Assembly: GCF_900149705.1 (NCBI RefSeq)
Contig: NZ_LT703001.1
Location: 1-64,000 of the forward strand
Origin: Sphingorhabdus sp. Alg231-15
GTDB taxonomy: Bacteria > Pseudomonadota > Alphaproteobacteria > Sphingomonadales > Sphingomonadaceae
Length of the DNA: 64,000 bases
Direction: 5' to 3'
The stretch's first letter is position 1; every line of letters starts with the position of its first letter. A program made the position numbers and the translations under genes. Below, piece by piece: positions 1 through 9,262 of the stretch. The notes beneath the pieces are model-generated. The model was not told the DNA's origin and did not search any database. It saw only the letters and a program-made list of their open reading frames with translations.

Positions 1-1
1 G

Positions 2-199
2 GATTATGGAATACGTTATCAAGGTGAGTTACATACCCAAATCGTCGCCATCGAGAATATTGTATCATTTGCTATTGTAACCGGCTTAGCGATCTACGCA
101 CATTTGAGAAAAATTCGAACTGGAACTCTTCTGGCGAACTTCTCCCTCTTTACACTGTTGTCTTGGTGCGCGTTCCCCTACTTAGGTGAACTGCCTTAA
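2..199 (+). CDS. C-terminal end of a membrane protein (5' end outside window)
   Basis: An open frame enters from the left edge and ends at TAA 197-199, giving 65 residues with no start inside the window. Two hydrophobic stretches (about residues 27-42 and 50-63) look like membrane helices, separated by a short basic loop (HLRKIRTG). The protein ends in GELP. The fragment is too short to name a family. It is followed directly by a palindromic repeat rather than another gene of the same operon. Confidence 0.5.
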   Translation, partial: DYGIRYQGELHTQIVAIENIVSFAIVTGLAIYAHLRKIRTGTLLANFSLFTLLSWCAFPYLGELP

Positions 200-266
200 T
201 GCTAACGTAGCAGCTGATCTAAGTTCTCAAAGTCGAATATCCTATCGTCCGCATTTGCGTCTCAAC

Positions 267-300
267 AGTCATGGCCGCTTTATCCCGAAAGCGGACACTA
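267..300. repeat. Palindromic intergenic repeat, copy 1
   Basis: The stem is CCGCTTT (275-281) pairing with AAAGCGG (288-294), followed by ACACTAG. The second half, AAAGCGGACACTAG, recurs identically at 808-821. The two copies flank the small gene at 312-719. It looks like a REP-type dispersed palindrome. Confidence 0.55.
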
Positions 301-311
301 GTAGGAATGCA

Positions 312-719
312 TTAATCATCCATAAGAGCTTTGAATTTTTCAATAGCATCTGGGTCGTCATCCAAAACCCGTTCGTAGACACTTGAGTCTTCCGCCCAAA
401 ATTCTGGAAGGATTGAAGTCTCGAAGCGATATATATCAAGTTGCCGAACAACCATGCGCCAATTTGAAGGAATGGCTAACTCCGTCGGTTTAAAATAGTG
501 AAATGGGTAAGGTGTTGGATACCCCGAGCTATCGGCATCCAAATAGTACCACGGAACATTGTCCCGAAATACCAATCCAAATACCTGATAAGTCTTGCCA
601 ACATCAAGACCTTGCAATTCAGCATTTTCATAGTGGATGTGCCGGAGAAGGTCTGCTTTCCGTTCGTAGGACAAGTCATTGGAATTATTTCTCACACACG
701 TCACAAACATGCTGTCCAA
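312..719 (-). CDS. Hypothetical protein of unknown function
   Basis: This is a 135-residue, acidic, probably cytoplasmic protein with no signal peptide or membrane helix. It is rich in aromatic residues (FRDNVPWYYLD, YPFHYFKP) and ends in a charged helix (DDDPDAIEKFKALMDD). An internal methionine at residue 4 is an alternative start. I do not recognise a family. It stands alone, with flanking genes separated by palindromic repeats on both sides, which suggests a stand-alone cassette. The reading frame is intact over its full length and the protein composition is credible, so I take it as a real gene of unknown role. Confidence 0.6.
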   Translation of the reverse strand: MDSMFVTCVRNNSNDLSYERKADLLRHIHYENAELQGLDVGKTYQVFGLVFRDNVPWYYLDADSSGYPTPYPFHYFKPTELAIPSNWRMVVRQLDIYRFETSILPEFWAEDSSVYERVLDDDPDAIEKFKALMDD

Positions 720-790
720 CTCCCAATAGCTTTAGAATATGTTGTTGGCAGAGTTAAATCTTGGCAGCAACGACAAATGCATTTTCTTAA

Positions 791-820
791 TGTCCGCTTT
801 TGCGCCCAAAGCGGACACTA
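791..820. repeat. Palindromic intergenic repeat, copy 2
   Basis: This is a perfect 10-bp inverted repeat: TGTCCGCTTT (791-800), loop TGCGCCC, AAAGCGGACA (808-817), then CTAG. It shares AAAGCGGACACTAG with copy 1. It lies just beyond the stop of the methyltransferase gene that reads toward it (TAG 831-829). It could act as a terminator or an mRNA 3' stem, although there is no T-run. Confidence 0.65.
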
Positions 821-828
821 GCAAAATA

Positions 829-1500
829 CTATCGCCGCGTCGCCAGCCAGATTATATGATGCGCCCCGCGTTTGCCTCGCGCGCGGACGGGGGCTTCCTC
901 AACCATGAATCCGACGTCTGCCAATCGTCTGGTGAATTTTGCATCCGGTGCGGATGACCAGACTGCCAGTATCCCGCCAGGGCGCAGCGCCCTTTGCGCG
1001 GTTTTTAAGCCGGCCGCTGTGTATAATCTGTCGTTCGACGCATGGGTAATGCCATCGGGGCCATTGTCCACATCCAGAAGGATCGCGTCATATGACCCGT
1101 TATTTTGAGAGATTAGATCAAACACATCTGCGGTTTCGATGGTAACGCGCGGGTCGTCGAGGCTGCCATCGAATATCTCTGCCATCGGCCCCTGAGCCCA
1201 TTGAACGACGGCGGGCACCAGTTCTGCCACGATGATCTCTGCCTTTGCGCTCAATAAAGGCAAGGCGGCTCTTAGGGTAAAGCCCATGCCCAGGCCGCCA
1301 ATCAAAATGCGTGCGCCGGTGCGGTCGGTCAAACGTTGGCAGGGCAGGGTGGCGAGCGCTTCTTCCGAACCGCTCAACCGGCTGTTCATCAGCTCGTTGC
1401 TGCCCAGCATGATCGAAAATTCCTGTCCCCGCTGGAAGAGCCGAAGCTCGCCCCCGCCATTGGGGATATTCGCTGTGTCTAAAAGAACGCGCGGTGTCAC
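829..1500 (-). CDS. Spermidine synthase-like methyltransferase
   Basis: This is a 223-residue Rossmann-fold enzyme of the spermidine synthase-like family. The nucleotide-binding glycine motif is ILIGGLGMGFT, followed by an acidic strand end (IIVAELVPAVVQWA). Next come DDPRVTIETADVFD, the catalytic-loop-like YDAILLDVDNGPDG and RALRPGGILAVWSS. The start is GTG at 1500, overlapping the upstream SDR stop in the four bases GTGA (1500-1497), so the pair is translationally coupled. The frame is open for 97 codons further upstream, but that part is the shadow of the SDR gene. At 223 residues it lacks the N-terminal beta domain of true polyamine synthases. The substrate is unknown. Confidence 0.8.
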   Translation of the reverse strand: MTPRVLLDTANIPNGGGELRLFQRGQEFSIMLGSNELMNSRLSGSEEALATLPCQRLTDRTGARILIGGLGMGFTLRAALPLLSAKAEIIVAELVPAVVQWAQGPMAEIFDGSLDDPRVTIETADVFDLISQNNGSYDAILLDVDNGPDGITHASNDRLYTAAGLKTAQRALRPGGILAVWSSAPDAKFTRRLADVGFMVEEAPVRARGKRGAHHIIWLATRR

Positions 1501-2216
1501 CGGACGAAGCTCGCACCATTGGCATCGAGCACCGCGCCGGTCATCGATGGCGGTGCATCCAGCGCGCAATATTTGGCCATGGACGCAATTTCCTCTGGCT
1601 GCGCGACGCGGCCCAAGGGGATATCCCGCAACAGCTTCTCTCCACCGCGGCTTTCCAGATAATCCTCCGCCATCCCGGTCATGGTGAAGCCGGGGCAGAT
1701 GGCAAAGGCCAATATCTCTTCGCTGGCGTAGGCGCGGGCTATGGTCTTGGTCATCGCCACCATCCCGCCTTTTGATGCCGCATAATGCCAATGGTCTGGG
1801 CTATCCCCGCGATAGGCGGCACGGCTGGCGATATTTACGATACGGCCTGTCCCCTCACGTTCCTGGAAATGCTGCACCGCCAATCGGCAAAGCTGCGCTG
1901 AGGCCGTGAGATTGATTTGCATCGTCCGGCTCCAGTTTTCCAGCCAGTCCGTGTCGCTATCGGCAATGGGGTTGGGATCAAAAATACCAGCATTGTTGAT
2001 CAGGACATCGATCCGGCCATCCAGCCGTGCCAATGCATCCTGCCAGAGCTGCGGGGCCTCTTCTGAGACTGCAAAATCCGCCTTCAGAAGACCGGTTTCG
2101 CCGGAAGTGCTGTGCCCCAAAGCTTTGGTTTTATCCGGATCAAAACCGTCCAATATCGCCTTGCCAATACCGCGGCTGGCGCCGGTTACCAAAATATGTG
2201 TTTTTGTATCTGCCAT
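1497..2216 (-). CDS. SDR family NAD(P)-dependent oxidoreductase
   Basis: This is a classical short-chain dehydrogenase of 239 residues. TGASRGIG near the N-terminus binds the cofactor, LINNAG is the central motif, and YAASKGG carries the catalytic Tyr and Lys with an IASRA serine upstream. ICPGFTMTGM follows, then a C-terminal GAVLDANGASFVR. The ATG at 2216 places the cofactor motif at residue 11, as is usual. The longer frame would need a TTG at 2267 and adds a non-conserved hydrophobic tail. It is coupled by GTGA overlap to the spermidine-synthase-like gene downstream. Substrate specificity cannot be read from the sequence. Confidence 0.85.
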   Translation of the reverse strand: MADTKTHILVTGASRGIGKAILDGFDPDKTKALGHSTSGETGLLKADFAVSEEAPQLWQDALARLDGRIDVLINNAGIFDPNPIADSDTDWLENWSRTMQINLTASAQLCRLAVQHFQEREGTGRIVNIASRAAYRGDSPDHWHYAASKGGMVAMTKTIARAYASEEILAFAICPGFTMTGMAEDYLESRGGEKLLRDIPLGRVAQPEEIASMAKYCALDAPPSMTGAVLDANGASFVR

Positions 2217-2456
2217 ATTGCGCACGAATAGGGCGAGGATCGCCAAAGGTCCAACAAGAGATGTCAAAAGCCTGATAAATTTGACAGCACTTTTGTGATT
2301 TGCAGCTGCCGGGTGGCATTTTGCATCTAAAAACCTGACGGATAAGCTATAAAAACCCTGCTATCCTGTTTGCATGATGCCGTGTTTTCGCTAAAGCACT
2401 GGTTCGTTTACAAAGACTCCGAACAAGATCCGGGGTCCGTGATCAGGGGACAAAAA

Positions 2457-2855
2457 TTGGTTAAGCCAACGAACCGGCCATTATCGCCGCATTTGGGAAT
2501 ATATAAATGGGGTCCGCACATGCTGGTCTCCATCCTGCACCGTGCCACCGGTGACGCACTTGCGCTGCTGGGCGCGCCAATTTTGGTGTGGTGGCTGTAC
2601 AGCATTTCTGCTGGACCAGAGGCCTATGAGTTTTTCGTTGGTATCATGACAACTATCCCCGGTTTCATTGTCATGATCGGTATGACCTTTGCCCTGTTCG
2701 AACATACATATTCTGGCCTTCGCCATTTCGTGCTTGATGCAGGCGCAGGTTATGAACTCCAGACCAACAAGCTCTGGTCCGCAGTGGTGCCCGTGCTGGC
2801 ATTGCTTTCGACCGCTGGGCTCTGGGCTTTCATCTCTTCAAAGCTGATTGGATAA
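2457..2855 (+). CDS. sdhC: Succinate dehydrogenase cytochrome b556 subunit SdhC
   Basis: This is a membrane anchor of complex II that carries haem b and the quinone site. Family signatures are RPLSPHLGIYKWGPHMLVSI followed by LHRATG, three membrane helices, and HTYSGLRHFVLDAG holding the haem-ligand histidine region. I choose TTG 2457 because AGGGGA (2445-2450) sits 6 bases upstream and gives 132 residues, close to the family length. GTG 2439 and TTG 2370 are also in frame. It is first of sdhC-sdhD-sdhA, and its stop lies 4 bases before the sdhD ATG. Confidence 0.9.
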   Translation: MVKPTNRPLSPHLGIYKWGPHMLVSILHRATGDALALLGAPILVWWLYSISAGPEAYEFFVGIMTTIPGFIVMIGMTFALFEHTYSGLRHFVLDAGAGYELQTNKLWSAVVPVLALLSTAGLWAFISSKLIG

Positions 2856-2859
2856 GACG

Positions 2860-3249
2860 ATGGGATCAGGAACAAATATTGGTAAGGTTCGCGGTCTTGG
2901 CTCTGCTCAGGAAGGCGCCCATCATTGGATCATTCAGCGGGTTACCGCCGTCGGTAATCTCGCGCTAATTGCATGGCTGCTGATCTCTTTGCTGAGACTG
3001 CCCAATTACGAGCATGAGCTGCTGATCGGCTGGCTGTCCTCACCGCTGGTTGCGGTTCCGATGATGTTGATGCTGGTCAGTATCTTCTGGCACTTGCGGC
3101 TTGGTCTGCAGGTTTTGATTGAGGATTATGTTCCCGATCATGGCCTGAAATTCGGCCTCATCATCTTGCTTAACTTTTTCGCCATTGGTGGAGCAGCGCT
3201 AGGAATTTTCGCTGTCGCCAAGGTCGCCTTTACCGGAGTGGTCGCTTAA
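2860..3249 (+). CDS. sdhD: Succinate dehydrogenase membrane anchor subunit SdhD
   Basis: This 129-residue second membrane anchor of complex II has an N-terminal [18 protein letters not shown] segment typical of alphaproteobacterial SdhD. Three hydrophobic helices follow, with [14 protein letters not shown] containing the helix II histidine and the conserved acidic DY. The start is ATG 2860, just after the sdhC stop. The end overlaps sdhA by one base (TAATG). The function in the TCA cycle and respiratory chain follows from family membership and operon position. Confidence 0.9.
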   Translation: MGSGTNIGKVRGLGSAQEGAHHWIIQRVTAVGNLALIAWLLISLLRLPNYEHELLIGWLSSPLVAVPMMLMLVSIFWHLRLGLQVLIEDYVPDHGLKFGLIILLNFFAIGGAALGIFAVAKVAFTGVVA

Positions 3250-5081
3250 TGACTGACACAGATTCAAAACCCGCTTACAAGATTATCGATCACACGTTCG
3301 ACACAGTCGTCGTGGGCGCCGGTGGGTCCGGTTTGCGCGCGACCATGGGTTCTGCCGAAGCCGGCCTGAAAACCGCGTGTATTACAAAGGTTTTCCCAAC
3401 CCGTTCACACACGGTTGCGGCGCAAGGCGGTATTGCCGCTTCGCTGGGTAACAATACGCCGGATCACTGGTCCTGGCATATGTATGACACGGTAAAGGGC
3501 TCTGACTGGCTGGGTGACCAGGACGCGATTGAATATCTTGTTCGCGAAGCGCCGCAAGCGGTTTACGAACTGGAACATGCGGGCGTGCCATTCTCACGCA
3601 ATGAAGACGGCACCATCTACCAACGTCCCTTTGGCGGTCATATGCAGAATATGGGTGATGGTCCTCCGGTACAACGCACCTGCGCAGCGGCTGACCGCAC
3701 CGGTCATGCGATGCTCCATGCGCTCTATCAACAGAGCCTGAAATATGACGCGGATTTCTTCATCGAATATTTCGCCATCGATCTAATCATGGAAGACGGC
3801 GAGTGTCGCGGTGTCATCGCAATCTGTCTGGAAGACGGTTCTATCCATCGCTTCCGCGCACATGCAGTTGTTCTCGCAACCGGCGGCTCTGGCCGCTGCT
3901 ATTATAGTGCGACCTCTGCCCATGCTTGTACTGGTGACGGCGGCGGCATGGTATTGCGCGCTGGCCTGCCTTTGCAGGATATGGAATTTGTTCAGTTCCA
4001 CCCCACAGGCATTTACGGTGCGGGCGTGCTGATTACCGAAGGCGCACGCGGGGAGGGCGGTTATCTGACCAACTCCGAAGGCGAACGTTTCATGGAACGC
4101 TATGCGCCAAGCGCAAAAGATCTTGCGTCTCGCGACGTGGTATCGCGCTGCATGGCAACCGAAATTCGCGAAGGCCGTGGTGTTGGGCCAGAGAAAGATC
4201 ATATCTATCTTCATCTCGATCATATCGACCCCAACGTATTGGCAGAACGCCTGCCGGGCATTACCGAAACCGGCAAGATTTTTGCGGGTGTTGATCTGAC
4301 GCGTCAGGCGCTACCCGTGGTGCCAACGGTCCATTATAATATGGGCGGCATACCCTGTAACTATCATGGCGAAGTCGTAAATCCGACCAAGGATGATCCC
4401 GATGCTGTGGTCCCGGGACTATATTCGGTCGGTGAAGCGGCCTGTGTTTCCGTCCATGGTGCAAACCGACTGGGTTCCAACTCGCTGATCGATCTTGTGG
4501 TCTTTGGCCGCGCAACCGGCCTGCGTCTCAAAGAGAAGCTGAAGCCGGGTGAATCCCACAAGCCATTGCCGAAGGATTCAACTGATCTGTCCCTGTCCCG
4601 TCTGGACCATTTCCGTTATGCGAAAGGCGGCACAACGACCGCTGCTCTGCGCACGGAAATGCAGAAAACAATGCAGAAAAACTGTGCTGTGTTCCGCGAT
4701 GATGAATTGCTGTCCGAAGGCGTGACGGCAATGCGGGCGGTGAATGAAAAATTGAGCGATGTCAGCGTCACTGACCGCTCGTTGATCTGGAATACCGATC
4801 TCATCGAAACGCTGGAGCTTGATAACCTGATGGCACAGGCGGTTGTGACCATGGAAAGCGCCGCCAACCGCAAGGAAAGCCGCGGTGCCCATATGCAGGA
4901 AGATTATGAAGATCGGAATGACAAGGAATGGATGAAGCACACGGTTGCGACATTTGACGGCTGGGGTGGCCCCGATAAGGCGCGCGGCACCGGCAAAGTC
5001 GATATCGACTATCGCCCGGTTCATGACTTTACACTGACCGATGAAGCGGAATATGTGAAGCCGAAGAAGCGGGTCTACTGA
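3249..5081 (+). CDS. sdhA: Succinate dehydrogenase flavoprotein subunit SdhA
   Basis: This is the 610-residue catalytic subunit of complex II, which oxidises succinate to fumarate. Visible signatures are [12 protein letters not shown] (residues 20-31) for FAD binding and [10 protein letters not shown] with His54 as the expected covalent FAD site. Also present are HPTGI, the active-site HYNMGGIP, and [18 protein letters not shown]. The C-terminus KPKKRVY is typical. The start overlaps the sdhD stop by one base. The usual next gene, the iron-sulfur subunit sdhB, does not follow. A methyltransferase does, so sdhB must lie elsewhere. Confidence 0.97.
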   Translation: MTDTDSKPAYKIIDHTFDTVVVGAGGSGLRATMGSAEAGLKTACITKVFPTRSHTVAAQGGIAASLGNNTPDHWSWHMYDTVKGSDWLGDQDAIEYLVREAPQAVYELEHAGVPFSRNEDGTIYQRPFGGHMQNMGDGPPVQRTCAAADRTGHAMLHALYQQSLKYDADFFIEYFAIDLIMEDGECRGVIAICLEDGSIHRFRAHAVVLATGGSGRCYYSATSAHACTGDGGGMVLRAGLPLQDMEFVQFHPTGIYGAGVLITEGARGEGGYLTNSEGERFMERYAPSAKDLASRDVVSRCMATEIREGRGVGPEKDHIYLHLDHIDPNVLAERLPGITETGKIFAGVDLTRQALPVVPTVHYNMGGIPCNYHGEVVNPTKDDPDAVVPGLYSVGEAACVSVHGANRLGSNSLIDLVVFGRATGLRLKEKLKPGESHKPLPKDSTDLSLSRLDHFRYAKGGTTTAALRTEMQKTMQKNCAVFRDDELLSEGVTAMRAVNEKLSDVSVTDRSLIWNTDLIETLELDNLMAQAVVTMESAANRKESRGAHMQEDYEDRNDKEWMKHTVATFDGWGGPDKARGTGKVDIDYRPVHDFTLTDEAEYVKPKKRVY

Positions 5082-5153
5082 TTGGCTGCCTTCGCTACAA
5101 CCTGATGCACTAGTCGCCGTCTTCACCTACCTTAACGGAGTTTCGCACCTGTC

Positions 5154-5969
5154 ATGTCCAATGAAGAGCAGATCGAATATTGGAATGACAATGCCGGTGT
5201 GAAGTGGACAGAACAGCAGGATGTCATGGATGCCTTGCTGGCACCGGTGACCTCGCTGTTGATGGATGCTGCCGCGATTGCGTCGGGCGAACGTGTTTTG
5301 GATATTGGTTGTGGCACCGGTGAGACGTCGATAATTGCGATGGATGCAGGCGCCGATGTCACCGGTGTAGATGTGTCTGAACCGATGTTGGAACTGGCGC
5401 GGTCAAGGGCAAATGGGCGTGGAAAGCTTGTGCTGGCTGATGCCGCCGAATATCGGTCTGACGAAGGTTTCGATCTCATCATGTCGCGCTTTGGAGTGAT
5501 GTTTTTCGAAGACCCGGTTGCGGCCTTTACCAACATCAAAGCCAATCTGAAGCCCGGCGGCAGGATGGTCTTTGCTTGCTGGCAGAGTCCGAAGGTGAAT
5601 TCGTGGGTGATGGTCCCGATGGCGGCGATCAAACCATTATTGCCTGAAGCGCCGGAAACGGATCCGCATGCGCCCGGTCCCTTCGCATTTGCGGATGACG
5701 CGCGGCTGAAAGGAATTTTGACCGAAGCGGGTTTTGATGATGTCTCGATGACATCGCATGCGGTTGAAATATGCATGTCTCAATCGGGCGGGGTCGACGA
5801 TGCGGTCTATTTCTCATCCCAAATCGGACCGGCATCAAGGGCGCTAGGCGAGGTCGATGATGAACTGCGGTCCCAGCTTCTGATTGCCTTGAAGGATGCG
5901 CTTGCCCCTCATGATGATGGCGGTCGGGTTGCATTGCCCGGGGGTATCTGGATTGTGCGGGCGCGCTAA
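5154..5969 (+). CDS. Class I SAM-dependent methyltransferase
   Basis: This is a 271-residue methyltransferase with SAM motif I VLDIGCGTGETS (about residues 48-59) and the acidic residue of motif II in VTGVDVSEPML. Further motifs are MSRFGVMFF and LKPGGRMVFACW. It resembles ubiquinone/menaquinone-type and other small-molecule methyltransferases, but the substrate cannot be assigned. It follows sdhA by 72 bases and carries its own GC-rich hairpin at the end, so it may be transcribed with sdhCDA or alone. Confidence 0.8.
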   Translation: MSNEEQIEYWNDNAGVKWTEQQDVMDALLAPVTSLLMDAAAIASGERVLDIGCGTGETSIIAMDAGADVTGVDVSEPMLELARSRANGRGKLVLADAAEYRSDEGFDLIMSRFGVMFFEDPVAAFTNIKANLKPGGRMVFACWQSPKVNSWVMVPMAAIKPLLPEAPETDPHAPGPFAFADDARLKGILTEAGFDDVSMTSHAVEICMSQSGGVDDAVYFSSQIGPASRALGEVDDELRSQLLIALKDALAPHDDGGRVALPGGIWIVRAR

Positions 5970-5980
5970 GCGCCCGGCCT
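5958..5980 (+). terminator. Possible terminator after the methyltransferase
   Basis: The stem is CGGGCGC (5958-5964), loop GCTAA, GCGCCCG (5970-5976), followed by a weak GCCTTT. The stop codon TAA lies in the loop. The stem is strong but the T-tract is poor. Confidence 0.4.
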
Positions 5981-6027
5981 TTGCGTTACCATTCTCCGAA
6001 CCAGCTCTTTGCTCTCGTTAGGTTAGC

Positions 6028-6543
6028 CTAAGGACGGGCAGGGGCTTTGCAACCTCGTTCCCGGCCAACACCTTTCAGGAATCCGCGCCGGACAACACCG
6101 GCATAAACCGCTGCATTATATTTGCGTTCATCGCCTGCCGCGCCAGATATTTCGCGTACTACACCGCGAAAGGGGATTAGCCCGCCCAGAAGGCCGCCGC
6201 CGACACGGCCCGCAGTTTCCTCACGTTTTTCAGCTCTCGACTTGTCGACTTCCTCATTGACATCGGCCGCGAGCACAGCATTGAGTTCCTTGACCTCCTT
6301 GATGATCGCAGCACAGCGACGCAGACCGTCGAGCGAATAGGGATCATCTTGAATGGCGATAAGCTTTGCGGGAATTTTGGTCTTTTTCAGGCCGACATCT
6401 TTGGCCGGAGTAGTTGCTGCATCCTCTGCATGTTCTTCCGCTGATTGATCGGGATCGGCTCTTTGCGCTTGAGCAGGTGCCGTCAGGAGAAGCGCAGCTG
6501 CCGCTGAACCTATTGCCAATTTCGTTGAGTTTCGCATCATCAT
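6028..6543 (-). CDS. Exported hypothetical protein
   Basis: This protein of about 171 residues begins with a clear Sec signal peptide (MRNSTKLAIGSAAAALLLTAP followed by AQAQ). A charged, Asp/Glu/Ala-rich mature start follows, then a helical segment around SLDGLRRCAAIIKEVKELNA, and a glycine-rich patch VGGGLLGGLIPFRG that could touch or cross a membrane. Start choice: three consecutive ATGs (6543, 6540, 6537) follow an AGGAACAGGGA stretch, and the in-frame TTG at 6561 is less likely. It lies just downstream of the 2-hydroxy-acid dehydrogenase, perhaps in one transcript. I recognise no family. Confidence 0.6.
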   Translation of the reverse strand: MMMRNSTKLAIGSAAAALLLTAPAQAQRADPDQSAEEHAEDAATTPAKDVGLKKTKIPAKLIAIQDDPYSLDGLRRCAAIIKEVKELNAVLAADVNEEVDKSRAEKREETAGRVGGGLLGGLIPFRGVVREISGAAGDERKYNAAVYAGVVRRGFLKGVGRERGCKAPARP

Positions 6544-6557
6544 TTCCCTGTTCCTGT

Positions 6558-7721
6558 TCAAGTCCGGTACCGCAAATTGTCACGGTTCAATTGGTCAAGG
6601 GATGTCACGCCCATCAGTTTCATGTCCCGTTCGATCTCAGCTTGCAACAAGCTGAGGCTCCGTTCAACCCCTGCCTGTCCGGCGGCTGCCAGCGCATAGA
6701 GATAAAGCCGACCTCCGGAGCAGGCTTTGGCACCGACGCTAAGAGCTTTCAGGACATGGCTGCCCCGTGTGATGCCGCCATCGCAAATCACATCAATCTT
6801 GTCACCCACTGCGTCGCAAATTTCAGCAAGCTGATCGAATGGAGCGCGGGAGCCATCCAATTGTCGACCGCCGTGATTGGAGACCATGATGGCGGTGGCA
6901 CCGATATCGACAGCACGTCTGGCATCCTCAACCGACATAATTCCTTTCAGGCAAAATTCACCGCCCCAGTCCTTGCGAATATCTTCTGCCATCGTCCAGT
7001 CGAGCGCCTGATCAAGCATGGTTGAGAAATATTCCGCCACCGACAGAGCGACATTGGTGCCCTCAGCCACATGATCCTTAAGGTTGGACAATTCGAAATT
7101 CTCGCGAAGCATATAGTTGAGCGCCCAGGCTGGTTTGGTTGCATAGCTTAGGAAACTGGCGGGCGTGATCTTGGGTGGGCTGGTGAATCCAGAGCGCAGG
7201 CAGCGTTCACGATTGCCGCCGACAATAGTGTCGACGGTCAGGGTAATCGCATCAAACTTTGCTGCCTTACAGCGCTCGACCATCGACTTGTTAAGTCCTT
7301 TGTCTTTGTGGACATAGAGCTGGAACATTTTTGGCGAACTGATGCTTTCGCCGATCTCTTCGATACTAACCGTGGCCAGCGAGGATATCCCGAAAAAGGT
7401 TCCGAACTTCTCGGCCGCTCTCGCTACACCGCGTTCGCCCTGCCAATGAAAAAGTCGCTGCAGGGCAGTGGGAGACAGGAACAGCGGCATTGCGAGTTTT
7501 TGCCCCATGACCGAAATAGTCATGTCGATATCCTCGACCCCGGCAAGGACATTGGGTACAAGATCGCATGCTTCATAAGCTTCGGTATTGCGCCGTCGGG
7601 TGATCTCATCGTCAGCCGCACCGTCAATATAGTCGAATATTGGAAAAGGTAGACGCTTTTTGGCCAAAGAACGGAAGTCGTTCACGTTATGGCAATCCGC
7701 AATTGTGGTAATTCGTCGCAC
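6558..7721 (-). CDS. FMN-dependent alpha-hydroxy-acid dehydrogenase (LldD-like)
   Basis: This 387-residue member of the L-lactate dehydrogenase/glycolate oxidase family oxidises 2-hydroxy acids with FMN. Landmarks are FPIFDYIDGAADDE near the N-terminus, FLSPTALQRLFH, FQLYVHKD and LTVDTIVGGNRERCLRSGF. The active-site histidine lies in SNHGGRQLDGSRAP, and FMN phosphate binding in DGGITRGSHVLKALSVGAKA. GTG 7721 is chosen because CGAGG lies 5 bases upstream and the protein then begins close to the conserved DFRSLAKKRLP. The longer frame to 7799 has no support. The exact substrate (lactate, mandelate or other) is not decided by the sequence. Confidence 0.85.
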   Translation of the reverse strand: MRRITTIADCHNVNDFRSLAKKRLPFPIFDYIDGAADDEITRRRNTEAYEACDLVPNVLAGVEDIDMTISVMGQKLAMPLFLSPTALQRLFHWQGERGVARAAEKFGTFFGISSLATVSIEEIGESISSPKMFQLYVHKDKGLNKSMVERCKAAKFDAITLTVDTIVGGNRERCLRSGFTSPPKITPASFLSYATKPAWALNYMLRENFELSNLKDHVAEGTNVALSVAEYFSTMLDQALDWTMAEDIRKDWGGEFCLKGIMSVEDARRAVDIGATAIMVSNHGGRQLDGSRAPFDQLAEICDAVGDKIDVICDGGITRGSHVLKALSVGAKACSGGRLYLYALAAAGQAGVERSLSLLQAEIERDMKLMGVTSLDQLNRDNLRYRT

Positions 7722-7837
7722 GTAAGCCTCGATTCGTCGCTCTGATGGAAGAGCTTGGGGTTTATGATTAGAGCAATGGCCACGGCTTGCAAGAGCCACG
7801 GTCCAGCAAATACAGGGATTTAGAGGGAAAATTCATT

Positions 7838-9253
7838 ATGACTGAAACCGACGAAGACAATCTACAACCGCAGCGGCCGGAACGGTCGCCAGGCGCCAAG
7901 TTCCTGTTGGTGCTGTTGACGGGCTTTTTGCTGGCAATTCCGCTGTTCGCAAGTTGGTTGCTTATTTATGATCGGCAAAACCAAAGTAATCAGGCCGAAC
8001 AGTCCATCGTCACCGGTTGGGGCGGCAAGCAGGTTTTTGCCGGGCCCAAAATTGTTCTGCCTTACAAAGCAAAAGTGCAGGAATCGGTGGAGCAGGACGG
8101 TAAAACGGTTACCCGCACCAATGTTGTGACAAGAGAGCTTTATGTCTCACCGGAAGTCATGACTTTCGACAGTGATATCCAGACAGAAGTCAAAAGCCGT
8201 TCCATCTATGAGGTGGTTATCTATAATACCAATGTGACGGGTTCGGCCTCCTTCAAGCTGCCGGAAGATTTTGATCGGTCTGGCATTGATAGAGCGGATA
8301 TTGATTTTGCCCGCGCGGAGATTCGGTTCGGTTTGTCGGATGCGAGGGGTCTGTCAGCAGATAACAAGCTAACGGTTGATGACCAGTCCTTGGTTCTGCA
8401 GCCCGGTAAAGGATTGGGTGAAACCGGCAATACCGGCTTTTTCTCATGGCTGGATGCAACCGCACTGGAAGACGGTGAAATCGCGGTCAAATTTGACGTG
8501 AAGTTCCGCGGAACCGAAAGTCTGACAATGGTACCAGATGCGGGACAAACCAATTGGTCCGTCACCTCAAAATGGCCACATCCCAGTTTCACTGGCGGTT
8601 TCCTCCCTGACAATGAAGTGAAAGAAACCGGCTTTACTGCGAAATATGGAATCTCCAATCTGGCGCTGGGAACTTCGCTGACCTCGACGCAACCTGGGCA
8701 ACAAATCTATCCAGAGAGCGGAGATCGGTCATACAACTCCTATGATGGCGGCAGTGTTGGCAGTTCTTCCAGCGTGACCGTGAACCTGATTCAACCAGTT
8801 GATCTTTACGATCAGGTTAGTCGGGCGACCAAATATGGCTTTCTGTTCATAGGATTTACCTTTGTCGCCTTTTTGCTGTTCGATCTGATCGGCGGCGTGC
8901 GTATCTCTTCCGTGCAGTATATTCTGGTTGGTGTTGCACTGGTGTTGTTCTTCATCCTGCTGCTCGCCTTTGCCGAAATTATCGGCTTTGCACTGGCCTA
9001 TGTCGTTGCATCGATAGCAACAATCGGATTGATTACCGCTTATGCGGCATCGGTTCTGTCCAGTTGGCGAAGAGCGTCGATCATCGGCGGCTTACTCGCC
9101 GCGCTATACGGGGTGATCTATATCCTACTGAGCCTAGAGGCATATTCGCTGCTCATCGGATCATTGTTGATCTTCGCTGCTCTGGCCGGGGTGATGTTCG
9201 TCACCCGGCGGCTGGACTGGTCGCGGTCATTGCAGAAAGAACCTGCAACCTAA
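7838..9253 (+). CDS. creD: CreD-like inner membrane protein
   Basis: This 471-residue protein has the CreD layout: an N-terminal membrane helix after a short charged tail, a large periplasmic domain with WPHPSFTGGFLPD, and a block of about six C-terminal helices (from roughly residue 330). In enterobacteria CreD belongs to the CreBC regulon and affects colicin E2 tolerance and envelope integrity. No creBC neighbours are visible here. ATG 7838 follows AGAGGG and precedes the conserved start. An in-frame codon at 7787 is upstream but unlikely. Confidence 0.85.
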   Translation: MTETDEDNLQPQRPERSPGAKFLLVLLTGFLLAIPLFASWLLIYDRQNQSNQAEQSIVTGWGGKQVFAGPKIVLPYKAKVQESVEQDGKTVTRTNVVTRELYVSPEVMTFDSDIQTEVKSRSIYEVVIYNTNVTGSASFKLPEDFDRSGIDRADIDFARAEIRFGLSDARGLSADNKLTVDDQSLVLQPGKGLGETGNTGFFSWLDATALEDGEIAVKFDVKFRGTESLTMVPDAGQTNWSVTSKWPHPSFTGGFLPDNEVKETGFTAKYGISNLALGTSLTSTQPGQQIYPESGDRSYNSYDGGSVGSSSSVTVNLIQPVDLYDQVSRATKYGFLFIGFTFVAFLLFDLIGGVRISSVQYILVGVALVLFFILLLAFAEIIGFALAYVVASIATIGLITAYAASVLSSWRRASIIGGLLAALYGVIYILLSLEAYSLLIGSLLIFAALAGVMFVTRRLDWSRSLQKEPAT

Positions 9254-9262
9254 GCGAACCGG

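Noticed and set aside
1501-1791. 97-codon upstream extension of the spermidine-synthase-like gene
   Set aside because: It lies wholly inside the SDR gene in another frame, has Arg/His/Asp-rich shadow composition, and the GTG at 1500 gives a natural coupled start.
2281-2286. TTGACA as a sigma-70 -35 element for sdhC
   Set aside because: No acceptable -10 lies 16-18 bases downstream, so no promoter is claimed.
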